A stretch of DNA of 64,000 nt from Halomonas getboli (GCF_023094245.1 NZ_JALMEW010000001.1:186001-250000); one strand, 5' to 3'. Counted from the stretch's first letter, positions 8,477 to 20,500 are shown. The notes: generated by a model not told the origin, from the sequence alone. Numbers and translations are program-made.

Positions 8477-8686
8477 TCAGGACGCGGCTTCCTTGACGGC
8501 GCGGCGCTTGGCGACCGACTCGCCGCTGAGGCCGAAGTCCTGGGGTTCGATGTCGGAGAGCACGACGCGCACGCTCTCCGGGGTGCAGTCGATGGCGTCG
8601 ACGCAGGCGGCGGTGATCTTCTCGATCAGCGCTTCCTTCTGCTCGGCGCTGCGGCCCTCGATCAGCTGGATATTGACGTTTGGCAT
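8477..8686 (-). CDS. 4-oxalocrotonate tautomerase family protein
   Basis: Small 69-residue tautomerase. After removal of the initiator methionine the N-terminus is Pro-Asn-Val, giving the catalytic proline of this family, followed by the EGRSAEQKEALI helix. The start at 8686 has GAGGAGAC upstream and places proline at position 2; longer in-frame starts would bury it. It ends about 20 bases from a strong terminator and lies downstream of puuR on the same strand, possibly co-transcribed. The substrate is unknown; members isomerise unsaturated keto acids from aromatic breakdown, but no such pathway is visible nearby. Confidence 0.85.
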   Translation of the reverse strand: MPNVNIQLIEGRSAEQKEALIEKITAACVDAIDCTPESVRVVLSDIEPQDFGLSGESVAKRRAVKEAAS

Positions 8687-8742
8687 AAGCGTCTCCTCAT
8701 GTGCCGGGTGGGATGGCGAGCGCCGGGGCGGTGTCGCCGGCA

Positions 8743-9294
8743 TCAGAAGCTGCGGGCGGGCGTGGCGCAGCTGACCAGTCGGCAGGCGACCTCGCCGACG
8801 TTGCGGAAGCGGTGGGGGACGTTGGTGTCGAAGTAGTAGGCTTCGCCCGGGCCCAGCACGCGGGTCTCCGCGCCGATGGTGATCTCGATCTCGCCTTCCA
8901 GCACCACGCCGGCTTCCTCACCCTGATGGGCGATCATCTCGCGGCCGGTGTCGGCCCCGGAGGGATAGGTCTCGACCATGAAGTTGAGCGCCCGGGTCGC
9001 CCGGTTGCCGCCGACCAGCTTGTAGATCACGTCGCCGGTGCCCACATCGGCCAGTTCGTCGGCCGAATAGAACACCTGGTCGCGGCTCTCCAGGTCCATG
9101 GTGAAGAAATCGCCGACGCTCATGGGGATGGCGTCGAGGATCTTCTTCAGCGAGCTCACCGAGGGGCTGACCTTGCCCTGTTCGATCAGCGACAGGCTGG
9201 AGTGGGTCACGCCGCAGCGCTTGGCCAGCTCGCGCTGGGAGATGCCTCTCAGGTTGCGCAGGGCGCGCAGCCGCGCGCCGACATCGTCTGCCAT
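8743..9294 (-). CDS. puuR: Polyamine-responsive XRE-cupin repressor
   Basis: Regulator of 183 residues with an N-terminal XRE helix-turn-helix (ISQRELAKRCGVTHSSLSL, about residues 18-36) and a C-terminal cupin barrel (EAGVVLEGEIEI and FDTNVPHRF) that binds the effector. This arrangement, the length and the flanking puu genes identify it as PuuR, which represses puuA and puuD and is released by putrescine. AGAGGACG precedes the ATG. The likely operator is the AT-rich puuA-puuD gap. Confidence 0.88.
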   Translation of the reverse strand: MADDVGARLRALRNLRGISQRELAKRCGVTHSSLSLIEQGKVSPSVSSLKKILDAIPMSVGDFFTMDLESRDQVFYSADELADVGTGDVIYKLVGGNRATRALNFMVETYPSGADTGREMIAHQGEEAGVVLEGEIEITIGAETRVLGPGEAYYFDTNVPHRFRNVGEVACRLVSCATPARSF

Positions 9295-9315
9295 GGTTCG
9301 TCCTCTGAAATCGAT

Positions 9316-9341
9316 GGGACGAGCCGGCGAGGGCTCGTCCC
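9316..9341. terminator. 10-bp hairpin between gatB and puuR
   Basis: GGGACGAGCC (9316-9325) pairs with GGCTCGTCCC (9332-9341) across a six-base loop. On the minus strand it follows gatB, but only a weak T-rich stretch comes after it. It may separate gatCAB transcription from puuR. Confidence 0.4.
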
Positions 9342-9349
9342 CGCGGCCC

Positions 9350-10816
9350 TCAGCACAGGGCGTCGAGTTTTTCCTTGAGCAGCGCGTTGACCTGCTGGGG
9401 GTTGGCGGTGCCGCGCGAGGCCTTCATCACCTGGCCGACGAAGTAGCCGATCATCTTGCCGCGCTTGTCCGGCTCGGCGTCGCGGTACTGGGCGACCTGG
9501 GCCGGGCTGTCGGCGATCACCTGGTCGATCATCGCCTCGATGGCGCCGGTGTCGGTGACCTGCTTGAGGCCCTTGGCCTCGATGATGGCGTCGGCGCTGT
9601 TGTGTTCGTCCCCGCCTTCGCCGTGCCACAGCGCCTGGAAGACCTGCTTGGCGGCCTTGCCGTTGATGGTGTCGTCCAGCACGCGGACGATCAGGCCGCC
9701 GAGCTGGTCGGCGCTGACCGGGCTGTCGACGATCGCCAGGCCCTCGCGGTTCAGCGCGCCGGACAGCTCGCCCTGGACCCAGTTGGCGGCCTGCTTGGCG
9801 TCGCCGCAGACCGCGTGGACCCGCTCGAAGTACTCGGCCATGGCGCGGCTCGCCGAGAGCACGCCGGCGTCGTAGGCGGAGAGGCCGAGCTCGCCCTGAA
9901 AGCGCTCACGCTTGGCGGCCGGCAGCTCCGGCAGCTGGCCGCGCAGGTGGTCGACGTAGGCCTGGTCGAGCACTACCGGCAGCAGGTCCGGGCAGGGGAA
10001 GTAACGGTAGTCGTTGGCCTCCTCCTTGGTGCGCATGCTGCGGGTCTCGTCGGCCTCGGGGTCGTAGAGGCGGGTCTCCTGGACCACCGTACCGCCGTCC
10101 TCGAGCAGCTCGATCTGGCGCTCGACCTCGAACTCGATGGCGCGCTCGACGAAGCGGAAGGAGTTGACGTTCTTGATCTCGGCGCGGGTGCCGAAGGCCT
10201 CCTGGCCCCTGGGGCGCACCGAGACGTTGACGTCGCAGCGCATCGAGCCCTCGGCCATGTTGCCGTCGCTGATGCCCAGATAGGTGACGATGGAGTGGAT
10301 CGCCTTGAGGTAGGCGGCGGCCTCCTTCGCGCTGCGCATGTCCGGCTCGGAGACGATCTCCAGCAGCGGCGTGCCGGCGCGGTTGAGGTCGATGCCGGTC
10401 ATGCCGTGGAAGTCTTCGTGGAGCGACTTGCCGGCGTCTTCCTCGAGGTGGGCGTGGTGCACGCGCACGGTCTTGCGTTCGCCGTCCTCGAGCAGGATCT
10501 CGACCTCGCCCGGGCCGACGATCGGCTCATACATCTGGCTGGTCTGATAGCCCTTGGGCAGGTCCGGGTAGAAGTAGTTCTTGCGGTCGAACACCGAGAC
10601 CTCGGGGATCTCGGCGTGGATGCCCAGGCCGAACTGCACGGCCATGGCCACCGCCTGCTCGTTGAGCACCGGCAGCACGCCCGGCAGGCCCAGATCGACG
10701 GCGCAGGCCTGGGTGTTGGGCTCGGCGCCGAACGCGGTGGAGGCGCCGGAGAAGATCTTGGAGCGGGTGGCGAGCTGGACGTGGACCTCCAGCCCGATCA
10801 CGGTTTCCCATTGCAT
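9350..10816 (-). CDS. gatB: Asp-tRNA(Asn)/Glu-tRNA(Gln) amidotransferase subunit B
   Basis: Protein of 488 residues beginning with the GatB signature [10 protein letters not shown] and carrying the zinc-site/kinase cradle region followed by a C-terminal YqeY-like tRNA-binding tail ([17 protein letters not shown]). It phosphorylates the mischarged aminoacyl-tRNA before amide transfer within the GatCAB complex. The ATG overlaps the gatA stop by one base, so the two are translationally coupled. Gene order gatC-gatA-gatB. Confidence 0.97.
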   Translation of the reverse strand: MQWETVIGLEVHVQLATRSKIFSGASTAFGAEPNTQACAVDLGLPGVLPVLNEQAVAMAVQFGLGIHAEIPEVSVFDRKNYFYPDLPKGYQTSQMYEPIVGPGEVEILLEDGERKTVRVHHAHLEEDAGKSLHEDFHGMTGIDLNRAGTPLLEIVSEPDMRSAKEAAAYLKAIHSIVTYLGISDGNMAEGSMRCDVNVSVRPRGQEAFGTRAEIKNVNSFRFVERAIEFEVERQIELLEDGGTVVQETRLYDPEADETRSMRTKEEANDYRYFPCPDLLPVVLDQAYVDHLRGQLPELPAAKRERFQGELGLSAYDAGVLSASRAMAEYFERVHAVCGDAKQAANWVQGELSGALNREGLAIVDSPVSADQLGGLIVRVLDDTINGKAAKQVFQALWHGEGGDEHNSADAIIEAKGLKQVTDTGAIEAMIDQVIADSPAQVAQYRDAEPDKRGKMIGYFVGQVMKASRGTANPQQVNALLKEKLDALC

Positions 10817-12276
10817 CAGGCGGTCTCCTCGGCGAAGGCGGGACGACGCAGGTGCCAGTCGGTGGCCTGCTGGAACTGATGGGCGACGTTGAGCAGCTGG
10901 GCCTCGGCGAAGTGGGTGCCGAGGATCTGCAGGCCCACCGGGCGGCCACCGGCGAAGCCGGCCGGCACGCTGATGCCGGGGATGCCCGCCAGGTTCACCG
11001 CGATGGTGTAGATGTCCTGCAGGTACATCGACACCGGGTCCTTGTTGGCGCCCAGGTCGAAGGCCGGGGTCGGCGCGGCCGGGCCCATCAGCACGTCGAC
11101 CTCCTCGAAGGCGTCGAGGAAGTCCTGGCGGATCAGGCGGCGGACCTTCTGCGCCTGCTTGTAGTAGGCGTCGAAGAAGCCCTCGGAGAGGGTGTGGGTG
11201 CCGATCAGGATGCGCCGCTTGACCTCCTCGCCGAAGCCCTCGGCCCGCGAGCGCTTGTAGAGGTCGATGAGGTCGCTCGGGTTCTCGCAGCGGTGGCCGA
11301 AGCGCACGCCGTCATAGCGTGACAGGTTGGAGGAGGCCTCGGCCGGGGCGATCACGTAGTAGGCCGGGATCGCGTAGTGGGTGTGCGGCAGGCTGACCTC
11401 GCGCACCGTGGCGCCGAGTGATTCGTAGACCGCGATCGCCTCGCGCACCGCGCTTGCCACCTCGGCGGACAGGCCGTCGCCGAAGTACTCCTTCGGCAGG
11501 CCGATCTTGAGTCCGGACAGCGGGGCCTCGAGGCCCTCGACGTAGTCCGGTACGCCGCGCGCCACGCTGGTGGAGTCGCGCTGGTCGTGGCCGGCGATGG
11601 CCCCGAGCAGGTGGGCGCAGTCCTCGGCGGTGCGGGCCATGGGGCCGGCCTGGTCGAGGCTCGAGGCGTAGGCGACCATGCCGTAGCGCGAGACGCGGCC
11701 GTAGGTCGGCTTGAGGCCGGTGATGCCGCAGAAGGCCGCCGGCTGGCGGATCGAGCCGCCGGTATCGGTGCCGAGCGCGGCCGGCACCAGGCCTGCGGCC
11801 ACGGCCGCGGCGCTGCCGCCGGAGCTGCCGCCGGGCACGGCGGAGAGGTCCCAGGGGTTCTTCACCGGGCCGTAGTGACTGTTTTCGTTGGACGAGCCCA
11901 TGGCGAACTCGTCCATGTTGGTCTTGCCGAGGCTCAGGGTGCCGGCGGCGGCGAGCTTCTCGACCACGGTGGCGTCGTAAGGCGCGGCGAAGTTGTCGAG
12001 CATCCGCGAGCCGCAGCTGGTCTTCACGCCCCGGGTGCAGAAGATGTCCTTCAGCGCCAGCGGCAGGCCGGTCAGCGGGCCGGCCTCGCCGCGGGCACGG
12101 GCGGCGTCGGCCGCATCGGCGGCGGCCAGGGCCTGGTCGCCGGTCACGGTGATAAAGCTGTTGAGCGCGCCGTCATGGCGCTCGATGCGCGCGAGCAGAT
12201 GCTCGGTCAGCTCGCGGCTGGAGAACTCGCCGGCCGTCAGGGCGGCGGCGAGTCCGGTCAGTGTCTGGTCGTGCAT
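10816..12276 (-). CDS. gatA: Asp-tRNA(Asn)/Glu-tRNA(Gln) amidotransferase subunit A
   Basis: Amidase-signature enzyme of 486 residues supplying ammonia from glutamine to GatB. The triad is visible: lysine in LPLALKDIF, the cis-serine in [10 protein letters not shown], and the nucleophilic serine in [12 protein letters not shown]. The start lies 51 bases after gatC. Having gatCAB implies that at least one of Gln-tRNA or Asn-tRNA may be made by transamidation, although many gammaproteobacteria also keep GlnRS. Confidence 0.97.
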   Translation of the reverse strand: MHDQTLTGLAAALTAGEFSSRELTEHLLARIERHDGALNSFITVTGDQALAAADAADAARARGEAGPLTGLPLALKDIFCTRGVKTSCGSRMLDNFAAPYDATVVEKLAAAGTLSLGKTNMDEFAMGSSNENSHYGPVKNPWDLSAVPGGSSGGSAAAVAAGLVPAALGTDTGGSIRQPAAFCGITGLKPTYGRVSRYGMVAYASSLDQAGPMARTAEDCAHLLGAIAGHDQRDSTSVARGVPDYVEGLEAPLSGLKIGLPKEYFGDGLSAEVASAVREAIAVYESLGATVREVSLPHTHYAIPAYYVIAPAEASSNLSRYDGVRFGHRCENPSDLIDLYKRSRAEGFGEEVKRRILIGTHTLSEGFFDAYYKQAQKVRRLIRQDFLDAFEEVDVLMGPAAPTPAFDLGANKDPVSMYLQDIYTIAVNLAGIPGISVPAGFAGGRPVGLQILGTHFAEAQLLNVAHQFQQATDWHLRRPAFAEETA

Positions 12277-12327
12277 GGGGCCGGGGCTCCGTGATGACAG
12301 GTCATTGACGAACAGGAAAGGAGGCGG

Positions 12328-13813
<1,486 letters not shown>

Positions 13814-14027
13814 TCCCGGGGCAGCGCTGATTGATGGCGGCGCTCGATGGCTCACAGGGGCGTGTGCAAGGCCAGGTTCGTCGGCAACGAACCTGTCCAT
13901 GTCAGGCGCTCCCGCTTCCTCATCGTTCACGACATGAATCAGCGCTCTCCCGCGGGAACGAGAAACGCTAGGGGTTTGGGCGATTCGGCATGCAGCCGAC
14001 GCCGCAAGGAAATAGGGAGAGGACGCC
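13814..14027 (+). other. Structured mreB-mreC intergenic region
   Basis: It contains a perfect 10-base inverted repeat, AGCGCTGATT (13823-13832) and AATCAGCGCT (13937-13946). Inside it is a 9-bp hairpin, CAGGTTCGT/ACGAACCTG (13873-13895). A purine-rich GGGAGAGGA (14015-14023) sits just before the proposed mreC start. No open gene is seen here. It could be an RNA structure modulating mreC expression or a remnant repeat. Confidence 0.5.
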
Positions 14028-14948
14028 ATCAAACCGCTGTTCTCGCACGGCTCGGTGCCGGGGTATCGCATGCTGCTGTGCGCGCTTCTGGCCGTGGCCC
14101 TGATGTTTGCCGATCTGCGCTTCACGCGGATGGAGCCCGTGCGGGCCCAGCTGTCGACCCTGGTGGCGCCGATCCAGTGGCTGGTCAGCCTGCCCAGCGA
14201 CGCCCTCAACTGGGGCGCGCTGGCGTTCTCGGACCAGCGCGAGCTGCTGGACGAGAACCGCCAGCTGCGCGAGCAGATCCTGACCCTTTCGCATCGGGTC
14301 CAGCGCATGGCCAGCCTGACCGCCGAAAACGTTCGGCTGCGCGAGCTGCTCGATGCCACCCGCGAGCATGATATTCCCTTCATCACCGCCGAACTGCTGT
14401 CGCTCGATCCGGATCCCTTCAGCCATCGCATGGTGGTCGATCGCGGGCGCCGCGACGGCGTCTTCGTCGGCCAGCCGGTGATGGATGCCGCCGGGCTAGT
14501 GGGGCAGGTGACCTCGGTCTCGGCCTACGCCAGCCGGGTACTGATGGTGTCCGACGCCAGCCACTCGCTGCCGGTCCAGGTCAATCGCAACGGCCTGCGC
14601 TTCATCCTCCAGGGCACCGGCCAGTACGATACGCTGAGCGTGCTGCACGTGCCGGACACCGCCGACATTCGCGAGGGCGACCTGCTGATGACCTCGGGGC
14701 TGGCCGGGCGCTTTCCGCCCGGCTATCCGGTGGGGCGGGTCACCTCGGTGGTGCACGATCCCGGCGAGCCCTTCGCCCAGGTGGAAGCGCGGCCGGTGGC
14801 CCAGCTGCAGCGTGCCCGCCACTTCCTGCTGCTGTTTCCGCCCGAGCCTCCCGAAGCGCCGGGTCGCGGCGGTTGGACGGTCGCGCTCGACCCGGCGGCC
14901 GTCGAGGCCGCGCTGCAGATGATCGGCCCCGTCGAGGAGGTGCAGTGA
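14028..14948 (+). CDS. mreC: Rod-shape-determining protein MreC (apparent ATC start)
   Basis: Periplasmic scaffold of 306 residues with one N-terminal membrane helix (about residues 15-32), a coiled coil (DENRQLREQILTLSHR region) and paired beta-barrels (LPVQVNRNGLRF, LLMTSGLAGRFPPGYPVG). The start is unusual. The conserved N-terminus KPLFS begins right after an ATC at 14028, preceded by GGGAGAGGA at 14015-14023. A TAG at 14013 closes the frame upstream, and no ATG, GTG or TTG occurs before a GTG at 14055, which lacks a ribosome site and removes the conserved KPLFS. I take ATC as the likely initiator; GTG 14055 is the conventional alternative. The gene is certain, the start is not. Confidence 0.93.
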   Translation: MKPLFSHGSVPGYRMLLCALLAVALMFADLRFTRMEPVRAQLSTLVAPIQWLVSLPSDALNWGALAFSDQRELLDENRQLREQILTLSHRVQRMASLTAENVRLRELLDATREHDIPFITAELLSLDPDPFSHRMVVDRGRRDGVFVGQPVMDAAGLVGQVTSVSAYASRVLMVSDASHSLPVQVNRNGLRFILQGTGQYDTLSVLHVPDTADIREGDLLMTSGLAGRFPPGYPVGRVTSVVHDPGEPFAQVEARPVAQLQRARHFLLLFPPEPPEAPGRGGWTVALDPAAVEAALQMIGPVEEVQ

Positions 14949-15436
14949 TGGCGACGCGTTCGACGGCGAGCCTGCCCTGGATCTGGCTGACCCTGCTGCT
15001 GGCGCTGTGCCTGCAGGTGATGCCGCTGGCCGACGGCTGGCAGATATGGCGCCCCGACTGGCTGGGCCTGATGCTGATCTACTGGTGCATGAAGGCGCCG
15101 CAGAAGGTCGGGGTCTTCCACGGCTTCGTGATGGGTATCCTGCTCGACCTGATTCAGGGTGCGCCACTGGGCCAGAATGCGTTGCTGCTGTCGCTGCTGG
15201 CTTTCCTGTGTGCTCTGGTCTATCCGCGCTTCCGCGCCTATTCGCTGCTCCAGCAGGCGGTGCTGATCCTGGTGCTGCTGGGCACGGTGCAGCTGGTGGA
15301 GCAGTGGCTGCGCACGTTGCTGGGACCGTTCGCGATCCATCTTTCCTTCCTGCTGCCCTCGGTGATCGGGGCGCTGCTGTGGCCCTGGCTGACCACGCTG
15401 TTCCGGGTCTTTCGGCGTCGCCCCAGCGAGGAGTGA
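14948..15436 (+). CDS. mreD: Rod-shape-determining membrane protein MreD
   Basis: Polytopic inner-membrane protein of 162 residues, hydrophobic throughout with five or six predicted helices, and the family segment FVMGILLDLIQGAPLGQNAL. The ATG overlaps the mreC stop (TGATG). It works with MreB, MreC, RodA and PBP2 in elongation. Length matches the family. Confidence 0.95.
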   Translation: MATRSTASLPWIWLTLLLALCLQVMPLADGWQIWRPDWLGLMLIYWCMKAPQKVGVFHGFVMGILLDLIQGAPLGQNALLLSLLAFLCALVYPRFRAYSLLQQAVLILVLLGTVQLVEQWLRTLLGPFAIHLSFLLPSVIGALLWPWLTTLFRVFRRRPSEE

Positions 15437-15448
15437 CACGAGGTGCCC

Positions 15449-16048
15449 ATGCCCCACACGACTGATCCCGACGCGCCGCTGATCCGCCTGGCCTCGGCTT
15501 CGCCGCGGCGCCGCGAGCTGCTGGCCGGCATCGACCTGCCGGTCGAGGTGCATCCGGTCGATCTCGACGAGACGCCGCTGCCCGGTGAGGCCCCCGAGGC
15601 CTATGTGCAACGCCTGGCCGAGGAGAAGGCCCGAGCCGGAGCGGCGGGCAGCGCGCTGCCGACGCTCGGCTCCGACACCGCCGTGGTGTGCGACGACGCC
15701 ATCCTCGGCAAGCCGCGCGACCGCGAGCACGCCGCCGCCATGCTGCGCTCGCTGTCCGGGCGATCCCATCGGGTGCTGACCGCGGTGGCCGTGACCGGTC
15801 CGGCGGGCCTGCTGAGCGTCTGCGTGACCACCCGGGTGACGCTGCGCGAGATATCGGACGCCGAGATCGCCGCCTACTGGGCCACCGGCGAGCCCGTCGA
15901 CAAGGCCGGCGGCTATGCCATCCAGGGGCGGGCGGCGCTGTTCGTGTCGCGCCTGGAGGGCAGCCACTCCGCGGTGGTCGGCCTGCCGCTGTTCGAGACC
16001 GCCGAGCTGCTGGCCCGGCAGGGCGTGCCCTTGTGGTGCGAGAGCTGA
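15449..16048 (+). CDS. maf: Maf-family nucleotide pyrophosphatase
   Basis: Protein of 199 residues with the Maf/YhdE signature [12 protein letters not shown] at the N-terminus, then the catalytic [11 protein letters not shown] and [13 protein letters not shown] motifs. Maf proteins hydrolyse dTTP/UTP or modified nucleotides to monophosphates. ATG 15449 is preferred over GTG 15443 because GAGG is placed correctly before it. It follows mreD by 12 bases, the usual mreBCD-maf-rng order. Confidence 0.93.
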   Translation: MPHTTDPDAPLIRLASASPRRRELLAGIDLPVEVHPVDLDETPLPGEAPEAYVQRLAEEKARAGAAGSALPTLGSDTAVVCDDAILGKPRDREHAAAMLRSLSGRSHRVLTAVAVTGPAGLLSVCVTTRVTLREISDAEIAAYWATGEPVDKAGGYAIQGRAALFVSRLEGSHSAVVGLPLFETAELLARQGVPLWCES

Positions 16049-16116
16049 GGAACGCGTCGCGTCAGGTCCGGGCTATGTCATAATGCCTCGAGTTTCCTCT
16101 GGACAAGGATTTCCGC

Positions 16117-17580
16117 ATGAGCGGTGAAGTACTGATCAACCTGACCCCGATGGAGACCCGGGTCGCCGTGGTGGAGAACGGCGTGCTCCAGGAAGCCTTC
16201 ATCGAGCGGGCCCGGCGCCGCGGCATCGTCGGCAACATCTACAAGGGCAAGGTGGTCCGGGTACTGCCGGGCATGCAGGCCGCCTTCGTCGATATCGGCC
16301 TCGAGCGGGCCGCCTTCATCCACGCCCACGAGGTGATGCCGTCCGGTACGCCGACCGACGAACAGGTCTCCATCGGCCATCTGCTCCACGAGGGCCAGTC
16401 GCTGGTCGTGCAGGTCACCAAGGATCCCATCGGCTCCAAGGGCGCGCGCCTGACCACCCATCTCTCGGTGCCGTCGCGCTACCTGGTCTACATGCCGGAC
16501 TCGCCGCACAACGGCGTCTCGCAACGCATCGAGGACGAGCGTGAGCGCGAGCGGCTGCGCGAGCTGGTCGAGGCCGCTCAGGCCCAGCAGACCCTGGAGG
16601 TGACCGGCGGCTTCATCGTGCGCACCGCCGCCGAGGGCGTCAGCCAGGAGGAAATGGCCGGCGACATGCACTTCCTGCTGCGGCTGTGGCGCAAGGTCAG
16701 CGAGCGCAAGATCACTGCCTCGGCGCCCAGCGTCATCTACGACGATCTGCCGCTGTTCATGCGCACCCTGCGCGATGTGATGCGCGACGACATCGAGAAG
16801 GTACGCATCGACTCCCGCGAGAACCACGTCAAGCTGCTGGAATTTGCCGAGGAGTTCATGCCCTCGGCGGTGGAGCGTATCGAGCACTATGCCGGCGAGC
16901 GGCCGATCTTCGATCTTTTCAGCGTCGAGGACGAGATTCAGAAGGCGCTGGGCCGCAAGGTGCAGCTCAAGTCCGGCGGATACCTGGTGATCGATCCCAC
17001 CGAGGCGATGACCACCATCGACGTCAACACCGGCGGTTTCGTGGGGCATCGCAACCTCGAGGAGACCATCTTCAAGACCAACCTCGAGGCCGCCACCGCC
17101 ATCGCCCGCCAGCTGCGGCTGCGCAACCTCGGCGGCATCATCATCATCGACTTCATCGACATGGAGGATCCCGAGCACCAGCGCCAGGTGCTGCGGGTGC
17201 TCGAGAAGTCGCTGGAGCGCGACCACGCCAAGACCAAGTGCACCGGCGTCACCGAGCTGGGGCTGGTGCAGGTGACCCGCAAGCGCACCCGGGAGAGCCT
17301 CGAGCAGACCCTGTGCGAGGCCTGCCCGTCGTGCCACGGGCGCGGCACCCTCAAGACGCCGGAGTCGGTGTGCTACGAGATCTTCCGCGAGATCCTGCGC
17401 GAGGAGCGGGCCTACAGCGCCGAGACCTATACCGTGCTGGCCTCCCAGGCGGTGGTCGACCGGTTGCTCGACGAGGAGTCCGCGGCGGTGGCCGACCTGG
17501 AAGAGTTCATCGGCAAGACCATCCGCTTTCAGGTCGAGGCTCACTACTCCCAGGAGCAGTACGACATCGTGCTGATGTGA
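16117..17580 (+). CDS. rng: Ribonuclease G
   Basis: Endoribonuclease of 487 residues that matures the 5' end of 16S rRNA and cuts single-stranded AU-rich RNA. An S1 domain near the N-terminus (GNIYKGKVVRVLPGMQAAFVD), the DNase I-like catalytic aspartates in DVNTGGFVG and IIIIDFIDM, and the zinc-link cysteines of CEACPSCHGRG are visible. The length excludes RNase E, which has a long C-terminal tail. AAGGA precedes the ATG. Confidence 0.96.
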   Translation: MSGEVLINLTPMETRVAVVENGVLQEAFIERARRRGIVGNIYKGKVVRVLPGMQAAFVDIGLERAAFIHAHEVMPSGTPTDEQVSIGHLLHEGQSLVVQVTKDPIGSKGARLTTHLSVPSRYLVYMPDSPHNGVSQRIEDERERERLRELVEAAQAQQTLEVTGGFIVRTAAEGVSQEEMAGDMHFLLRLWRKVSERKITASAPSVIYDDLPLFMRTLRDVMRDDIEKVRIDSRENHVKLLEFAEEFMPSAVERIEHYAGERPIFDLFSVEDEIQKALGRKVQLKSGGYLVIDPTEAMTTIDVNTGGFVGHRNLEETIFKTNLEAATAIARQLRLRNLGGIIIIDFIDMEDPEHQRQVLRVLEKSLERDHAKTKCTGVTELGLVQVTRKRTRESLEQTLCEACPSCHGRGTLKTPESVCYEIFREILREERAYSAETYTVLASQAVVDRLLDEESAAVADLEEFIGKTIRFQVEAHYSQEQYDIVLM

Positions 17581-17584
17581 GCCC

Positions 17585-20500
17585 ATGTCGAGGATCCGCC
17601 TGGCCATTCGCTGGACCCTGACGCTGCTGGCGGCGGCGCTGACCCTGGTGGCGCTGCTGACCCTGGTGCTGCGGCTGCTGCTCGGCCAGGCCGATCAGCT
17701 CACGCCGCGGCTGGAAGCGCTGCTCTCGGCGCGCTTCGAGGCCGCCGTGGGGCTGGACGGCGTCGAAGGCCGGCTGGCCGGCTTCGATCCCGAACTCGAG
17801 GTGCACGGGCTGTCGCTGCGCGCCGCCAACGGCGATCGTCCGCTGCTCCAGCTCGACGATGCCCGACTGCGTCTCGATGCCGGTGCCAGCCTGCGCGACG
17901 GCATGCCGGTGGTGGCCGATGCGCGCCTGTCCGGCCTCACCCTTCATCTCTATCAGGCCGCGGACGGCCGCTGGCATTGGCCTCGGCCCGCCGACGTCCC
18001 CCCCGAGCTGATCCCCGAGAGTCGCTTCGGCCTCGACCGCCTGGACTACTGGGTCGGCGTGCTGCTGCGCCAGCGCGCCTGGGCCGAGGACATTCGGCTG
18101 GTGCTCCACGGCCGCGAGCGCGAGGCGACGCTCGAAGCGCCGCGGCTGCTGATGGTCGGCGACGACCGCAGCGCCCATCTCGAGGGCCAGGTGCGGCTGA
18201 GCGGACGTGCCGGCGAGGTGGCTTCGGTGGTCATGGAACTGGTGCCGGGCGAGGGGCTCGACGATTTCGGCGCCGCCCTGCAGGCGACCATGAGCCTCGA
18301 CAGCCTGACCGGGCTGTCGTCGCTGCTCGGCGTCGCGTCGCTGCCGAGCTTCGACGACCTGAACGGCGAGGCGCGGCTGTGGGGGCGCTGGACCCACGGC
18401 CGCCTGGCCGACGCGCGCCTCGACGTCACCGCGCCGCGCCTGGCGCTGAGCGCGCCGGAAGGCGATGTCGCGGGCTCGGAGGAGGCCGCGTCTGCGGAGA
18501 TCGTGCTCGACAACGCCATGCTGCGCGGTCAGTGGCGGCGTGAGGCCGGCGCCCAGGACTGGCAGGCCTGGATACAGGCCGATGCCGATCAGATCGCCGG
18601 CCCCGAGGCCTCCGCCGAGGCGCGCCCGCTGCCGCGGGATTGGTACCTGCGCGGCGACGACAGCGACTGGTGGCTCACCACCGGCCCCTTCGATCTCGCC
18701 GCCCTGGCCGCCTGGCGCACGCGCCTGCCGCTGCCCGAGGCGCTGGATCGTGGCGTGGCGTCGCTCGCCCCGCGGGGGCGCATCGACGCCCTCGACGCCG
18801 GTCGCAAGGACGGCAAGTGGCAGGCCCGGCTCGCGGCCCACGAGGTGAGCGTGGACCCCTGGGAGGAGGCACCGGGCGGCGGCCCCCTGGCGCTGTGGCT
18901 GACCGCCGACGGCCACAGCGCGCGGGTGCGCTTCGCCGGCGACGAGGATACCGAGCTGTTCTTCCCCGAAGTCTTCGCCGAGCCGATGTCGCTCGACCAC
19001 GCCAGCGGCGAGGTGAGCTGGACCTATGACGGCGAGCGCGGCTTCGTCAGCGGTCACGACCTGGCGGTGGGCTGGCGCGGCGCGGAAGTGAACGGCAACT
19101 TCGGCCTCGCCACCGGCGGAGAGGGCCGCGGCGGCTTCGGCCTGACGCTGGACTTTCGCGACGTGGACGCCCGCTCGCGGCCGCTGACCGACTGGCTGCC
19201 GATGGTGGTACTGCGCAAGGAGACGCCCGAGCTTGCCGACTGGCTGGCCGGTGGCCTGGCAGGCCGCGTAGCCGACGGCTCGCTGCGCCTGCACGTGCCG
19301 CTGAGCGACAAGACGTCCGGCCTGTCGCCCATCGATCCCACGCTGAACCTGGACCTGGCGATCGACGAGGGGCGGCTGCCCTATGCCGACGGCTGGCCGG
19401 CGCTGGAGAACGTCGCCGGCCGGCTGCGGCTGCGTGACGAGACCCTCGACGCCGAGGTGGACCGCGCCGAGAGCCGGGGTGTCCAGACCCATGACGCCCG
19501 GGTGCATTTCGAGGACGATCGGCTCTCGGTACGCGGCCCGCTGGTCGCCGAGGCGCCGGCGCTGACCGACTATCTCGCCGCCTTGCCGGTGGACGGCATC
19601 GGGGCGGTGTCCGACTGGCAGGGCGAGGGGAGCGTCGCGGCCGATCTCGACCTCGAGCTGGCACCGGACGATCCGGGGTCGCTGCGCCTGGACATCGCCG
19701 GCGACGTCGACCTGCCGCGGCTGACCCACTTGGCCAGCGGACTGGTCTTCCAGGACATCTCGGGGCCGCTGGCCTGGCATCAGCGTGGCGAAGACGGCTC
19801 TCTGGAGGGCCGGCTGGACGGGCGGCTGCTGGGCGGGCCGGTCAGCGCCGAGCTCGCGACCGGCGAGGGGCGCGTCACGCTGTCGGGTACCGCCGAGGCC
19901 GGAGCGCTCACCGAACTGGGGGCGCCGGCCGGCATCGGGGAGGTGCTGAGTGGCCCGCTGGCCTGGCACGGCGGCGTCGACCTCGACGCCGCGACGCCGA
20001 CCCTGCATCTCTCGAGCGAGCTTCGCGACCTGGTCATCGACCTGCCGGCGCCGCTGGGCAAGGCGGCCGGTACGCCGCGGAACCTGCGGCTGACCTTCGC
20101 CCTGGCCGAGTCCGGGCCCTGGTCGGGCCGTCTGGGCGCGAATCTGGGTTGGCGCTGGCGCCCCGAGCGCGGCGGTCAGGGCCAGGCCTGGCTGGGGCGC
20201 GAGGCGCCCGCGACCTGGCCCGGGGAATCCGGCTGGTCGCTGCAGGCCTATCTGCCGCGCTTCGAGGCGCAGGCCTGGGGCCGTGCCCTGGCGCCGCTGT
20301 CCAACGAGGCGCTCGGCGGTTCCACCGGCAGCCCGAAGGCGCGCAGCTCCGTCGCCCACCTGATGCTGGATACCGACTGCCTGAGCGTCGAGCAGCACTG
20401 CCTGGGCTCGATGATCGTCGAAGGACAGCCGCTGGTGTCCGGCGGCTGGGAGCTGGCGCTGGACGGCAGCCTGGCGACCGGCCGGCTGGACTATCGGCCG

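Noticed and set aside
17507-20398. A 963-codon minus-strand frame opposite yhdP
   Set aside because: Low-complexity Gln/Arg/Ala product with no domain; a consequence of high GC at third codon positions of yhdP.
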